From CAJGDV01 sp036667875 (GTDB lineage: Bacteria > Bacillota_I > Bacilli_A > RF39 > UBA660), in the NCBI GenBank assembly GCA_036667875.1, contig JAVWTD010000006.1, forward strand, positions 1 through 51,045: DNA of 51,045 bases. Reading direction: 5' to 3'. Below the pieces are notes generated by a model that searched no databases, had not been told where the DNA came from, and saw only the letters and a program-made list of their open reading frames with translations. A program made the position numbers and the translations under genes. Of the stretch, positions 16,625-25,446 are shown piece by piece (position 1 is the first letter of the stretch; every line of letters starts with the position of its first letter).

Positions 16625-17953
16625 ATGGAAGAAGCTTTTCATTATTTAATGAATGATATTAATATTAAATATGGAGATTCTGTAGTTGTAGGAGTTTCAG
16701 GAGGACCTGACTCTATGGCTTTGTTACATTTAATGATAAGAGTAAAAAAAGCACTAGATATTGAAATTATTTGTGCTCATGTAAATCATAATACAGGAAG
16801 AAAAGGACAATACGAAGAACAAAAATTTGTTGAAAAATATTGTAAAACACATAATGTTGTTTTTGAAACGATGATAATAAATGATTATGGAGATGATAAT
16901 TTTCATAATGAAGCTCACGGGAAAAGATATAATTTTTTTGGAAACTTAGTAAAACAATATAATGCAAAATACTTATTTACAGCACATCACGGTGATGATT
17001 TAATGGAAACAATTATAATGAGAATAGTTAGAGGCTCGACTTTAAGAGGTTACAGTGGTTTTTCAAAAATTGTAGATAAGGGAAGTTATAAAATAGTCAG
17101 ACCATTAATTGAACTAACAAAAGAAGATATACTAGAATACAATAAGGAAAATAAAATTGAGTACGCTATAGATAGTTCAAATTTAAAAGATGACTATACT
17201 AGAAATAGATATAGAAAATATGTAATACCTCAAATAAAGAAAGAAGAAAAAAATGCTCATAAAAAATTTTATAAATTTAGTAAATCTTTATTAGAATATA
17301 ATGACTATATTGAAAAAATAGTTAAAGAAAAAACTAAAAAAGTTTATGTAAATGATGTACTTAATATTGAAGAATTTGTAAAAGAAGAGAAAATTATCCA
17401 AATGAAAATAATTTATTCTATTCTTGAACATATTTATCAAGATGATTTAATGATGGTTAGTGATAAACATGCTGAAATTTTATATGAAGCAATAAATTCA
17501 AAAAAAGCCAATCTAAAAGTTCATTTACCAAATAATGTGGAAGCAATAAAAAATTATGAAACATTAGTGCTTGCACAATTACATCAAAATCCTAAAACTT
17601 ATGATATTGAATTAAATAAATTTATAAATCTACCTAACGGTAAAAATATTGAATTAGTTGAAGAATTTGATTCAAATAGTAATTTTGTATGTCGATTAAA
17701 TAGTTCAGAAATAAAACTTCCTTTACATGTTAGAACTAGAAACGACGGAGATAAAATTAGTATTAAAGGTATGATTGGACACAAAAAAATTAACGATATC
17801 TTTATAAATGAAAAAATATCTATGAAAGAAAGAGAAGAATGGCCAATAGTAATAGATAGTATGGGTATTATTGTTTGGTTACCTGGATTGAAAAAAACTA
17901 AATTTGATAAAACAAAAGAAGAAAATTATGATATAATACTAAGGTACTACTAA
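16625..17953 (+). CDS. tilS: tRNA(Ile)-lysidine synthetase
   Basis: Attaches lysine to C34 of the CAU-anticodon tRNA-Ile so that it reads AUA, an abundant codon in such an AT-rich genome. The PP-loop SGGPDS is at about 27-32 (VVVGVSGGPDSM), followed by AHVNH and the HHGDD motif; the C-terminal TilS domain ends with VWLPGLKKT. The frame opens at a GTG at 16616, but that codon lies in the AAGGTGG ribosome-binding site; ATG 16625 is the start (442 residues). In Firmicutes tilS is followed by hpt and ftsH; hpt is missing here. Confidence 0.95.
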   Translation: MEEAFHYLMNDINIKYGDSVVVGVSGGPDSMALLHLMIRVKKALDIEIICAHVNHNTGRKGQYEEQKFVEKYCKTHNVVFETMIINDYGDDNFHNEAHGKRYNFFGNLVKQYNAKYLFTAHHGDDLMETIIMRIVRGSTLRGYSGFSKIVDKGSYKIVRPLIELTKEDILEYNKENKIEYAIDSSNLKDDYTRNRYRKYVIPQIKKEEKNAHKKFYKFSKSLLEYNDYIEKIVKEKTKKVYVNDVLNIEEFVKEEKIIQMKIIYSILEHIYQDDLMMVSDKHAEILYEAINSKKANLKVHLPNNVEAIKNYETLVLAQLHQNPKTYDIELNKFINLPNGKNIELVEEFDSNSNFVCRLNSSEIKLPLHVRTRNDGDKISIKGMIGHKKINDIFINEKISMKEREEWPIVIDSMGIIVWLPGLKKTKFDKTKEENYDIILRYY

Positions 17954-17965
17954 GGAGGAAAAATT

Positions 17966-19960
17966 ATGAACAAAAAGAATACAAAAAAAGGACTTATGTC
18001 ATATGCAGCATTAATTATTATTATGATTTCGATTCTCTTTTTTTCAGAGATGTTAAATCGTAAAGAAAATGTATTGACATATAACGAATTTATTAAAAAT
18101 ATAGAAAAAGGTAATGTAACTGAAGTTTTAATATCACCTCAAAATAGAGCTGGTGTTTACTTAATCAGAGGAAAGATGAAAAATTATGAAAGTAATGAAA
18201 TATATTCTTTAAAAATACCTTTATCTAATGAGTCAATTTCTGTTATATATAAAGCACAAAAAAAGTATAAATTTGAATTGACAACATCAAACGATCCAGA
18301 TTCTAGTCCATTAATGATGTTTTTAGTAAATGTTTTACCAATGATTTTATTACTAGGTGCAGCATTTTACTTTTTAACTAAACAAATGGGCGGTGCTAAT
18401 AAATCAATGGACTTTGGAAAAAGTAGAGCAAGACTTACAACAGGTCAAAACAAAGTCACATTTGATCAAGTAGCAGGATTAAACGAAGAAAAACAAGAAG
18501 TAAAAGAACTAATAGACTTTTTAAAGAATCCTAAAAAATTTCAAGATATGGGAGCAAGAATTCCTAAAGGAGTTTTATTAGTAGGTCCACCAGGAACAGG
18601 TAAAACATTATTAGCAAAATCTGTTGCTGGAGAAGCAAATGTTCCATTCTATTTTATAAGTGGTTCCGAATTTGTTGAATTATTTGTAGGAGTTGGAGCA
18701 TCTCGTGTAAGAGATATGTTTAAAGAAGCTAAACAAACAGCCCCATGTCTAATCTTTATTGATGAAATAGATGCAGTAGGAAGACAAAGAGGTGCAGGTG
18801 TTGGTGGCGGACACGATGAACGTGAACAAACTTTAAACCAATTACTAACAGAAATGGATGGTTTTGGTGCAAATGAAGGAATAATCATTTTAGCAGCTAC
18901 AAATAGACCAGACGTTTTAGACCCAGCTTTATTAAGACCAGGTAGATTTGATAGACAAGTAACTGTTAATCTTCCAGACATAAAAGGAAGAGAAGAAATT
19001 CTTGAAGTACATGCAAAAGGTAAAACTTTCTCTAAACAAGTTAGTTTTAAAAATGTTGCCAAAAGAACAGTTGGTTTAAGTGGAGCTGATTTAGAAAATT
19101 TATTAAATGAAGCAGCGCTATTAACTGTTAGAAGAAATAAAAAACAAATATCTATGTCTGAAATTGATGAAGCTCATGATAGAGTTCTTATGGGACCAGC
19201 TAAAATTAGCCATCAATATACAGAAAAAGAAAAAAAAGTTGTTGCTTATCACGAAGCAGGTCATGCCGTTTTAGGAATAAAATTAGATGGTGCTAATGAA
19301 GTTCAAAAAATTACGATAGTACCTCGTGGTAATGCGGGTGGATATAACCTTATGCTTCCAAAAGAAGAAACATATTTATCTACTAAAACAGAATTACTAG
19401 ATACGATTTGTGGACTGTTAGCCGGTAGAGCATCAGAAGAAATAACTTTCAATGAAGTAACTACAGGAGCGCATAATGATTTTGAAAAAGCTACAAAAAT
19501 AGCAAGAGCTATGGTAACTGAGTACGGAATGAGCGAACTAGGACCAGTTCAATTTGAACATCAAGAATCAAGTGTCTTTTTAGGAAGAGACTATAATAAA
19601 ACTAGAAATTTTTCAAGTCAAGTAGCATTTGAAATAGATCAAGAAATGAGAAAAATTATTGACGAGTGTTATAAAATTACAAGAAAAACTATAAAAGAAA
19701 ATAAAAAACTTCTTGATTTAATAGCAAATTCGTTACTAGAAAAAGAAACTTTAACAAAAGAACAAATTGAATATTTAGTTAAAAATGAATGTCTACCTCC
19801 TGAAGATAATGAAATTGAAAAAGATGAAAATTCAATAAACTTATCAGAATTATCATTCGATGAATTAAAAGATTTAGCGAGAGATAAAGGAATAAAAGGC
19901 GTATCAAAAATGACAAAAGAAGAAATTAAAGAAAAAATACAAGAGAAAGAAGCTGAATAA
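17966..19960 (+). CDS. ftsH: ATP-dependent zinc metalloprotease FtsH with SAP/Rho_N-like C-terminal tail
   Basis: Membrane protease that degrades unassembled membrane proteins and regulators. Two membrane helices (about 10-29 and 113-137) flank an extracytoplasmic loop. Walker A GPPGTGKT is at 207-214, the AAA+ second region of homology includes RPDVLDPALLRPGRFD, and the zinc site HEAGH is near 429-433. The last 40 or so residues, after an acidic linker, read LSELSFDELKDLARDKGIKG and then a MTKEEIKEKI helix. This pattern resembles a SAP or Rho N-terminal helical module and is not part of standard FtsH. AAGGAGG precedes the ATG. A terminator overlaps the stop. Confidence 0.96.
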   Translation: MNKKNTKKGLMSYAALIIIMISILFFSEMLNRKENVLTYNEFIKNIEKGNVTEVLISPQNRAGVYLIRGKMKNYESNEIYSLKIPLSNESISVIYKAQKKYKFELTTSNDPDSSPLMMFLVNVLPMILLLGAAFYFLTKQMGGANKSMDFGKSRARLTTGQNKVTFDQVAGLNEEKQEVKELIDFLKNPKKFQDMGARIPKGVLLVGPPGTGKTLLAKSVAGEANVPFYFISGSEFVELFVGVGASRVRDMFKEAKQTAPCLIFIDEIDAVGRQRGAGVGGGHDEREQTLNQLLTEMDGFGANEGIIILAATNRPDVLDPALLRPGRFDRQVTVNLPDIKGREEILEVHAKGKTFSKQVSFKNVAKRTVGLSGADLENLLNEAALLTVRRNKKQISMSEIDEAHDRVLMGPAKISHQYTEKEKKVVAYHEAGHAVLGIKLDGANEVQKITIVPRGNAGGYNLMLPKEETYLSTKTELLDTICGLLAGRASEEITFNEVTTGAHNDFEKATKIARAMVTEYGMSELGPVQFEHQESSVFLGRDYNKTRNFSSQVAFEIDQEMRKIIDECYKITRKTIKENKKLLDLIANSLLEKETLTKEQIEYLVKNECLPPEDNEIEKDENSINLSELSFDELKDLARDKGIKGVSKMTKEEIKEKIQEKEAE

Positions 19961-19975
19961 TGCTTCTTTTTATTT
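19948..19975 (+). terminator. intrinsic terminator after ftsH
   Basis: AGAAGC (19948-19953) pairs with GCTTCT (19962-19967), then a T-rich run. The ftsH stop is in the loop. Confidence 0.8.
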
Positions 19976-19992
19976 TATATTATTAAAATTAA

Positions 19993-20021
19993 TAGCATTA
20001 CTTTTAAAATTGTGTTAAAAT
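19993..20021 (+). promoter_or_regulatory. candidate promoter of parAB
   Basis: TGT-TAAAAT is an extended -10 at 20013-20021, with a weak TAGCAT 17 bases upstream. It is placed between the ftsH terminator and parA. Confidence 0.45.
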
Positions 20022-20055
20022 ATAAATGTATATTAAGTAGAAAATGGTGGGATAA

Positions 20056-20841
20056 ATGGGTAAAATTATAGCTTTAGTAAATCAAAAAGGTGGTGTTGGT
20101 AAGACAACTTCAAGCATAAACTTAGCAGCAGCACTTGGAGTATTAAAAAGAAAAGCACTCCTTGTAGACTTAGATCCTCAAGGAAATTGTACGACGGGGC
20201 TTGGAATATCCAAAGGTGACTGTAAAAATAGCGTTTATGAAATGATGTTAGATAGAAGCACTCTAGAAGAAACTATTATTAAAACAAAATTTAAAAATTT
20301 ATCTTTAATACCAGCTTCTATAAATCTAGCGGGAATAGATTTCGAATTAATGGAAAAAAGTAGAGAAACAGCAGTTTTTAATAAAGGTGGACAGTTAAAA
20401 AAATATTTAGACGAAGCAAAAAGTAATTTTGATTACATTATAATAGATTGTCCCCCAAGTCTTGGTATTTTAACGACAAATGCATTAACGGCAGCAGATT
20501 CAGTCCTTATTCCAGTTCAATGTGAATTTTTCGCACTCGAAGGAATTGCTCAACTAGTAAACACAATTTTATTAGCTCAAAAAAATATAAATCCAAAATT
20601 AGATATAGAGGGTGTTTTACTAACAATGCTTGATAGCAGAACTTGCTTAGGCCTTGAAGTTGTTGAAGATATAAGAGGTTATTTTAAAGAAAGAGTTTAC
20701 GATACAATAATACCAAGATTAGTTAAAATATCTGAAGCACCAAGTCATGGAAAACCTATAATATATTATGATTATAATCATAAGGGTACAACAGCATATT
20801 TAGCTTTAGCAAAGGAAGTGATTTCAAGAAATGGAAAATAA
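20056..20841 (+). CDS. parA: chromosome partitioning ATPase ParA/Soj
   Basis: A deviant Walker-type ATPase that binds DNA nonspecifically when ATP-bound and is stimulated by ParB, moving origins apart and, in Bacillus, controlling DnaA. Residues 7-17 are LVNQKGGVGKT with the signature lysine, followed by LVDLDPQGN and IIDCPPSLGILTTNAL. 261 residues. The gene overlaps parB by 11 bases, forming an operon. Its partner sites are the parS array at 33-297. Confidence 0.97.
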   Translation: MGKIIALVNQKGGVGKTTSSINLAAALGVLKRKALLVDLDPQGNCTTGLGISKGDCKNSVYEMMLDRSTLEETIIKTKFKNLSLIPASINLAGIDFELMEKSRETAVFNKGGQLKKYLDEAKSNFDYIIIDCPPSLGILTTNALTAADSVLIPVQCEFFALEGIAQLVNTILLAQKNINPKLDIEGVLLTMLDSRTCLGLEVVEDIRGYFKERVYDTIIPRLVKISEAPSHGKPIIYYDYNHKGTTAYLALAKEVISRNGK

Positions 20842-21727
20842 AGTAATAGATAATAGAAAAAGAGCATTAGGTAGAGGTCTTGAACAATTATTTAATACTG
20901 AAAATTTAGATATTGACAGTATCGAAAAACAAATATATGAAACATCGAGTAATGAAGAAATTATAAATATTAGACTTGACGAATTAAGACCTAATCCCTA
21001 TCAACCAAGAAAAAAATTTAATGAGGAAGCTTTATCTGATTTAGCTGAATCAATTAAACTACATGGTGTTTTCCAACCAATAATAATTAAAAGAAGCATT
21101 AAAGGATACGAAATAATTGCAGGAGAAAGAAGATGCAGAGCATCAAAATTAGCTGGAAAAGAAACTATACCCGCAATTATCAGAAATTTTACAGATGAAC
21201 AAATGATGGAGATTGCATTATTAGAAAATTTGCAAAGAGAAAATTTAAGTGCTATCGAAGAGGCAATTGCTTATAGAACAATGATTGAAAGACTAAATTT
21301 AACTCAAGATGACTTATCAAAAAAAGTTGGTAAAAGTAGAAGCCATATTACAAATATTTTAGGTTTATTAAGATTACCAAATGAAATTCAACAAATGATA
21401 AGTAAAAATGAATTAACCATGGGACATGCAAGAGTTATAAGTAAATTAGAATCTGAAGAAGAAATGATAAATCTTGCTAAGCAAATAGTTGAAGGAAAAC
21501 TTCCAGTAAGAGAAACAGAAAGAATTTCTAACGATAACCAACTTAACAAAAAAGTTGTTCAAATAAGAAAACACAAAGAAAACTTAAATGAATATAAATA
21601 TGTAGAAGATTTACTAAGAGAAAAACTAGATACTAAAATTAAAATAAAAGAAAAAAAACTTGAAATAAGTTTTAGTAATATTAATGATTTAAATAGAATT
21701 TTAGAAATATTAAATATAAAGGAGTAA
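20831..21727 (+). CDS. parB: chromosome partitioning protein ParB/Spo0J
   Basis: A CTP-dependent DNA clamp that loads at parS. The N-terminal part has the ParA-stimulating basic peptide around GRGLEQLF, then LRPNPYQPRKKF and the CTP-binding GERRCRA. The HTH segment LTQDDLSKKVGKSRSHITNI recognises parS, and a C-terminal dimerisation domain completes 298 residues. The ATG lies inside the end of parA with AAAGGAAGTG ahead of it. The five perfect parS sites at the window start are the expected targets. Confidence 0.97.
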   Translation: MENKVIDNRKRALGRGLEQLFNTENLDIDSIEKQIYETSSNEEIINIRLDELRPNPYQPRKKFNEEALSDLAESIKLHGVFQPIIIKRSIKGYEIIAGERRCRASKLAGKETIPAIIRNFTDEQMMEIALLENLQRENLSAIEEAIAYRTMIERLNLTQDDLSKKVGKSRSHITNILGLLRLPNEIQQMISKNELTMGHARVISKLESEEEMINLAKQIVEGKLPVRETERISNDNQLNKKVVQIRKHKENLNEYKYVEDLLREKLDTKIKIKEKKLEISFSNINDLNRILEILNIKE

Positions 21728-21731
21728 TTTT

Positions 21732-22526
21732 ATGATAGAAAAGATTTTAATGAAAGATGTTATATCACCTTTGATAATAGTTTTAATAGGAATTATTGTA
21801 TATATAATTTCAAAAAGAATAATAAAAAATGTATTTAAATTTAAATTTATTGGAGCAGATGAAAAAAGACAAAAAACAATTATGCTCTTATTTACAAATA
21901 TTGTTAAGTTTTTTATTATAGCAATTGTTTTTGTTTCAATTTTAGAAGTATATGGATTTGATACAAAATCATTATTAGCTTCATTAGGTGTATTTGCAGC
22001 CGTTATTGCTCTTGCATTACAAGATCTTTTAAAAGACTTTGTAGCAGGAATATCAATAATGCTTGAAGGACAATTTAGAATTGGAGATACTGTTACTATA
22101 GGTGCTTTCAAAGGAGAAGTTATTGCTCTTACTTTGAAATCTACAAGAATAAAAGCATACACTGGAGAAATAAAAATATTTACAAATAGAAATATCACAG
22201 AAGTAGTAAATCATACATTGGATTACTCACTTGCAATTGTAGATATTAACATAGATTATAATGCTGATATTGAAAAAACAGAAAAAGTTTTAAATAAATT
22301 ATGTGATCGCTTATCAAATGAAATAAAATTCTTAACAGGTCCTGTTCAACTATTAGGAATTAATGAAATAACTAACTATTCGATAGTTTACAGAATTACT
22401 GCTGATACTGAATCAATGAAACAATTTGAAATTCAAAGAAAAATATTAAGAGAAGCAAAACTAGAATTAGATAAAAACAATATAATTATACCTTACTCAC
22501 AAATGGTGGTTTATAATGGAAAGTAA
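21732..22526 (+). CDS. small-conductance mechanosensitive channel, MscS family
   Basis: Releases solutes under hypo-osmotic stress. Three membrane helices (about 8-28, 50-72 and 78-105). The third has the Ala/Gly-rich pore sequence LLASLGVFAAVIALALQDLL, followed by the MscS beta domain (FRIGDTVTIGAFKGEV, TRIKAYTGEIKIFTNRNI) and a C-terminal alpha/beta part. 264 residues. The Shine-Dalgarno AAGGAG overlaps the parB stop, so it is in the par operon. An mscS-like gene between spo0J and the DUF951 gene is a common Firmicutes arrangement. Confidence 0.92.
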   Translation: MIEKILMKDVISPLIIVLIGIIVYIISKRIIKNVFKFKFIGADEKRQKTIMLLFTNIVKFFIIAIVFVSILEVYGFDTKSLLASLGVFAAVIALALQDLLKDFVAGISIMLEGQFRIGDTVTIGAFKGEVIALTLKSTRIKAYTGEIKIFTNRNITEVVNHTLDYSLAIVDINIDYNADIEKTEKVLNKLCDRLSNEIKFLTGPVQLLGINEITNYSIVYRITADTESMKQFEIQRKILREAKLELDKNNIIIPYSQMVVYNGK

Positions 22527-22704
22527 AGATTATAAATTAGGTAGCATTGTATTGATGAAAAAAGAACATCCTTGCGGTTACAATGAATGGGAAATTGTCA
22601 GAGTTGGAGCCGATATTAAAATAAAATGTAATTCTTGTAAAAGATGCATAATGATGAGTAGAGTAGAATTTAATAAAAAAATTAAAAAAATATTAACATA
22701 TTAG
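22516..22704 (+). CDS. DUF951 family protein (YyzM-like)
   Basis: A 62-residue protein with the family pattern: a short beta strand with KLGSIVLMKKEHPCG, NEWEIVRVGADIKIKC, the CxxC motif CNSCKRC and MSRVEF. Cysteines around residues 41-47 and one near 21 may bind zinc. Function unknown; it is conserved beside parB in Firmicutes, suggesting a link to nucleic acid or translation. The start lies within the last codons of mscS. Confidence 0.88.
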   Translation: MESKDYKLGSIVLMKKEHPCGYNEWEIVRVGADIKIKCNSCKRCIMMSRVEFNKKIKKILTY

Positions 22705-22713
22705 GAGGAACGT

Positions 22714-24231
22714 ATGAGAAAGAAAAACAAACCAAAAAAAATGCTCGGTCCTGTTATAACTATGATGTTATTAACAATTATTGTTATTCTATCAAGTTCT
22801 TTCTTTTCTTTATTAGAAATTGATGCAGAAAAAACTGAAATAGTTAGAGGGTCTTTAGAAACATCGTTAATAACTGTAAAAAATGTTTTAACAAAAGATG
22901 GAGTAAAATATATTTTTAATAATATAGTAACTAACTTACAAATTTTTGAGCCATTATTTTTATTAATTATATCTTTAACAGCAATAGGAATTGGAGAAGC
23001 TAGTGGTTTGTTCAAAGCTATATTTGAACCAATGAAAAAAATAAATAACAAATTTTTAACTTTTCTAACACTTCTTGTTGGGATAGTAAGTTCTTTTTTT
23101 GGAGACTATAGTTACGTCTTTTTACTTCCAATGGTTGCAATCTTATACCAATATCTTGGGAGAAAACCTTTATTAGGTATTCTTACAATATTTATTGGAA
23201 TTACAATGGGATACGGCACAGGTTTTATATATAACTATGATGAAATAATAATTAGTGGACTAACAGAAAAAGCAGCCTCACTTGATGTTGACAAAAATTT
23301 TGTTTATCTATTAAAATCAAATATATATATAATGTTTTTTAGCACACTTATTCTTTCAATAGTAGGAACTTCAATAATACATACATTTTTAGATAAAAAA
23401 GTTCCAAAAAGCAATATTGAAAACGATGATAAATTAATCGTTTCAAAAAAAGGCTTACGTTATAGTAATATAGCATTTATAATTATGTCATTAATTATTA
23501 TATTTATGATAATACCTGGACAAAAAAGTGCTGGATTTTTGCTAGGAGAAGGAAATTCTTATGTTGAAAAATTACTAGGTCCAACTTCACCATTTATATC
23601 AGGATTATCTTTTATTCTATTAATTATAATTATGGTATGTAGTTTTATATATGGTAAAATTTCGGGAAATATTAAAAACAGTAATGAATACAGCGTAGGT
23701 TTATCTAAAAACTTTGAAAATTTAGGATATGTGTTTGTATTATTATTTTTCATGTCATTACTTGTTTCAATATTTGAATGGACAAATCTTGGTCAAGTAA
23801 TATGCAGTAAAATAATAGAATTAATAACTATATTGCCTTTCTCAGGATTACCAGTATTAATTACTTTCTTTGTTGGAGTAATATTAATGACTATATTAAT
23901 ACCATCAGTAACGACAAAATGGGAATTAGCATCTCCTTTAATGGTACCATTATTAATGAAATCAAATATTACACCTAATTTTACACAATTTGTCTTCAGA
24001 ACTGCTGACGGAATAGGGAAATGTTTTACACCTTTATTTCCTTATTATATAATAACATTAGCATTTTTAGAAAAATATAATACAAAGGAAAACAATAAAA
24101 TTACAGTATTTGGAACTTTAAAAATGATTATGCCAACATTATTATTATTTACTGTTCTTTGGTTAGTAATAATATTATCATGGCATATGCTAGGTATTCC
24201 TTTAGGTCCTGAAACATATTCAATATCTTAA
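22714..24231 (+). CDS. AbgT family transporter (p-aminobenzoyl-glutamate transporter/antiporter type)
   Basis: About a dozen hydrophobic segments in 505 residues. The C-terminal signature VTTKWELASPLMVPLLMK, then TPNFTQFVFRTADGIGKCFTPLFPYY, closely follows the AbgT pattern. The N-terminal part has GIGEASGLFK and a re-entrant loop region with FFGDYSYVFLLP. Members import p-aminobenzoyl-glutamate for folate salvage or export sulfonamides by proton antiport; which applies here is unclear. GGAGG is nine bases ahead of the ATG and it follows DUF951 by nine bases, so it ends the par operon. Confidence 0.82.
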   Translation: MRKKNKPKKMLGPVITMMLLTIIVILSSSFFSLLEIDAEKTEIVRGSLETSLITVKNVLTKDGVKYIFNNIVTNLQIFEPLFLLIISLTAIGIGEASGLFKAIFEPMKKINNKFLTFLTLLVGIVSSFFGDYSYVFLLPMVAILYQYLGRKPLLGILTIFIGITMGYGTGFIYNYDEIIISGLTEKAASLDVDKNFVYLLKSNIYIMFFSTLILSIVGTSIIHTFLDKKVPKSNIENDDKLIVSKKGLRYSNIAFIIMSLIIIFMIIPGQKSAGFLLGEGNSYVEKLLGPTSPFISGLSFILLIIIMVCSFIYGKISGNIKNSNEYSVGLSKNFENLGYVFVLLFFMSLLVSIFEWTNLGQVICSKIIELITILPFSGLPVLITFFVGVILMTILIPSVTTKWELASPLMVPLLMKSNITPNFTQFVFRTADGIGKCFTPLFPYYIITLAFLEKYNTKENNKITVFGTLKMIMPTLLLFTVLWLVIILSWHMLGIPLGPETYSIS

Positions 24232-24256
24232 AAGATGAATTTCATCTTTTTCTTTG
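24230..24256 (+). terminator. intrinsic terminator after the abgT-like gene
   Basis: AAAAGATGAA pairs with TTCATCTTTT around two bases, followed by a T-rich run. It closes the par operon. Confidence 0.8.
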
Positions 24257-24282
24257 CTTTTTTATAGTATATTATGTATAAT
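24254..24282 (+). promoter_or_regulatory. promoter of ychF
   Basis: TTGCTT (24254-24259), 17-bp spacer and TATAAT (24277-24282), directly behind the terminator. Confidence 0.8.
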
Positions 24283-24305
24283 AAAATCAATAAGGAGGAA
24301 TTATT

Positions 24306-25406
24306 ATGAGTTTAACAGCAGGAATAGTAGGGTTACCTAATGTTGGGAAATCAACATTATTTAATGCTATTACTAAAAAAAATATATTAGCCGCTAATTA
24401 TCCATTTGCAACAATAGATCCAAATGTTGGAATGGTTACTGTACCTGATAAGAGACTAGAATTTTTACAAGATTTATATCAAACACAAAGTGTTATTCCA
24501 ACTACTTATGAATTTACTGATATTGCAGGATTAGTAAAAGGTGCTTCAAATGGGGAAGGACTTGGAAATAAATTTTTATCACACATAAGAGAAGTAGATG
24601 CAATAGTAGAAGTAGTAAGATGCTTTGAAGATAAAAATATAATACATGTAGAAGATAGTGTCGACCCAATAAGAGATATAGAAATAATAAATATTGAGTT
24701 AATGCTTGCAGATTTAGAAGTAGTTGAAAACCGATTTAATAGGATTGGAAAAAAAGCAGCCTTATCGAAAGACAAAGAAGTTATTAAAGAGGTTAGAATT
24801 TTAAATATTCTAAAAAATAGTTTATTAAAAAATGAACCAATTAGAAAATTAATATTCGACGAAGAAGATGCAAAATATGTTAAAGCATTCAATTTTCTTA
24901 CCGGTAAACCCATTATATATATGGCGAATATTAGTGAAGAAGATTTATTAAATGACGGGAACTTATATGTTGAAAAAGTTAAAGAATATTCTACGAAAGA
25001 AAATTCTAAGACAATAACTGTATGTGCAAAAATAGAATCTGAATTAAGTGAATTAAATGAGGAAGATAAAAATAGTTTCTTAAATGAATTAGGTATTGAA
25101 AACAGTGGATTAGATAAATTAATACATGCCACCTATGACCTTTTAGGATTAGCAACATACTTTACAGCAGGTGTTCAAGAATGCCGAGCATGGACATTTA
25201 AAAAAGGAATGAAAGCCCCAGAATGTGCCGGAATAATTCATACCGATTTTCAAAAAGGATTCATAAGAGCAGAAGTAATGAGTTATGATGAATTAGAAAA
25301 ATGTGGAAACGAAAAAAACGTTAAAGAAGCAGGAAAAATGAGATTAGAAGGAAAAGAATATATAATGAAAGACGGAGACATTTGTCATTTTAGATTTAAT
25401 GTTTAA
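24306..25406 (+). CDS. ychF: Obg-family redox-regulated ATPase YchF/OLA1
   Basis: A translation-associated P-loop NTPase that prefers ATP. Walker A GLPNVGKS is at 8-15, the G2/G3 region holds YPFATIDPNVG and DIAGLVKGAS, and the specificity motif is NISE in place of NKxD, the YchF feature that allows ATP. The C-terminal TGS domain contains GVQECRAWTFKKG and FQKGFIRAEV. 366 residues is the standard length. It precedes rpsF-ssb-rpsR as yyaF does in Bacillus. TAAGGAGG precedes the ATG. Confidence 0.97.
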   Translation: MSLTAGIVGLPNVGKSTLFNAITKKNILAANYPFATIDPNVGMVTVPDKRLEFLQDLYQTQSVIPTTYEFTDIAGLVKGASNGEGLGNKFLSHIREVDAIVEVVRCFEDKNIIHVEDSVDPIRDIEIINIELMLADLEVVENRFNRIGKKAALSKDKEVIKEVRILNILKNSLLKNEPIRKLIFDEEDAKYVKAFNFLTGKPIIYMANISEEDLLNDGNLYVEKVKEYSTKENSKTITVCAKIESELSELNEEDKNSFLNELGIENSGLDKLIHATYDLLGLATYFTAGVQECRAWTFKKGMKAPECAGIIHTDFQKGFIRAEVMSYDELEKCGNEKNVKEAGKMRLEGKEYIMKDGDICHFRFNV

Positions 25407-25446
25407 TATTTTCAATTTAACTAATACTATTATTAGGTGATAATAT

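Noticed and set aside
18649..19062. 137-residue reverse-strand frame inside ftsH
   Set aside because: It mirrors the highly conserved AAA+ region and shows no protein family features of its own.
24506..25132. 208-residue open frame on the reverse strand inside ychF
   Set aside because: Serine/phenylalanine/isoleucine-rich sequence typical of the antisense of an AT-rich gene; no ribosome-binding site or recognisable motif; ychF on the other strand is certain.
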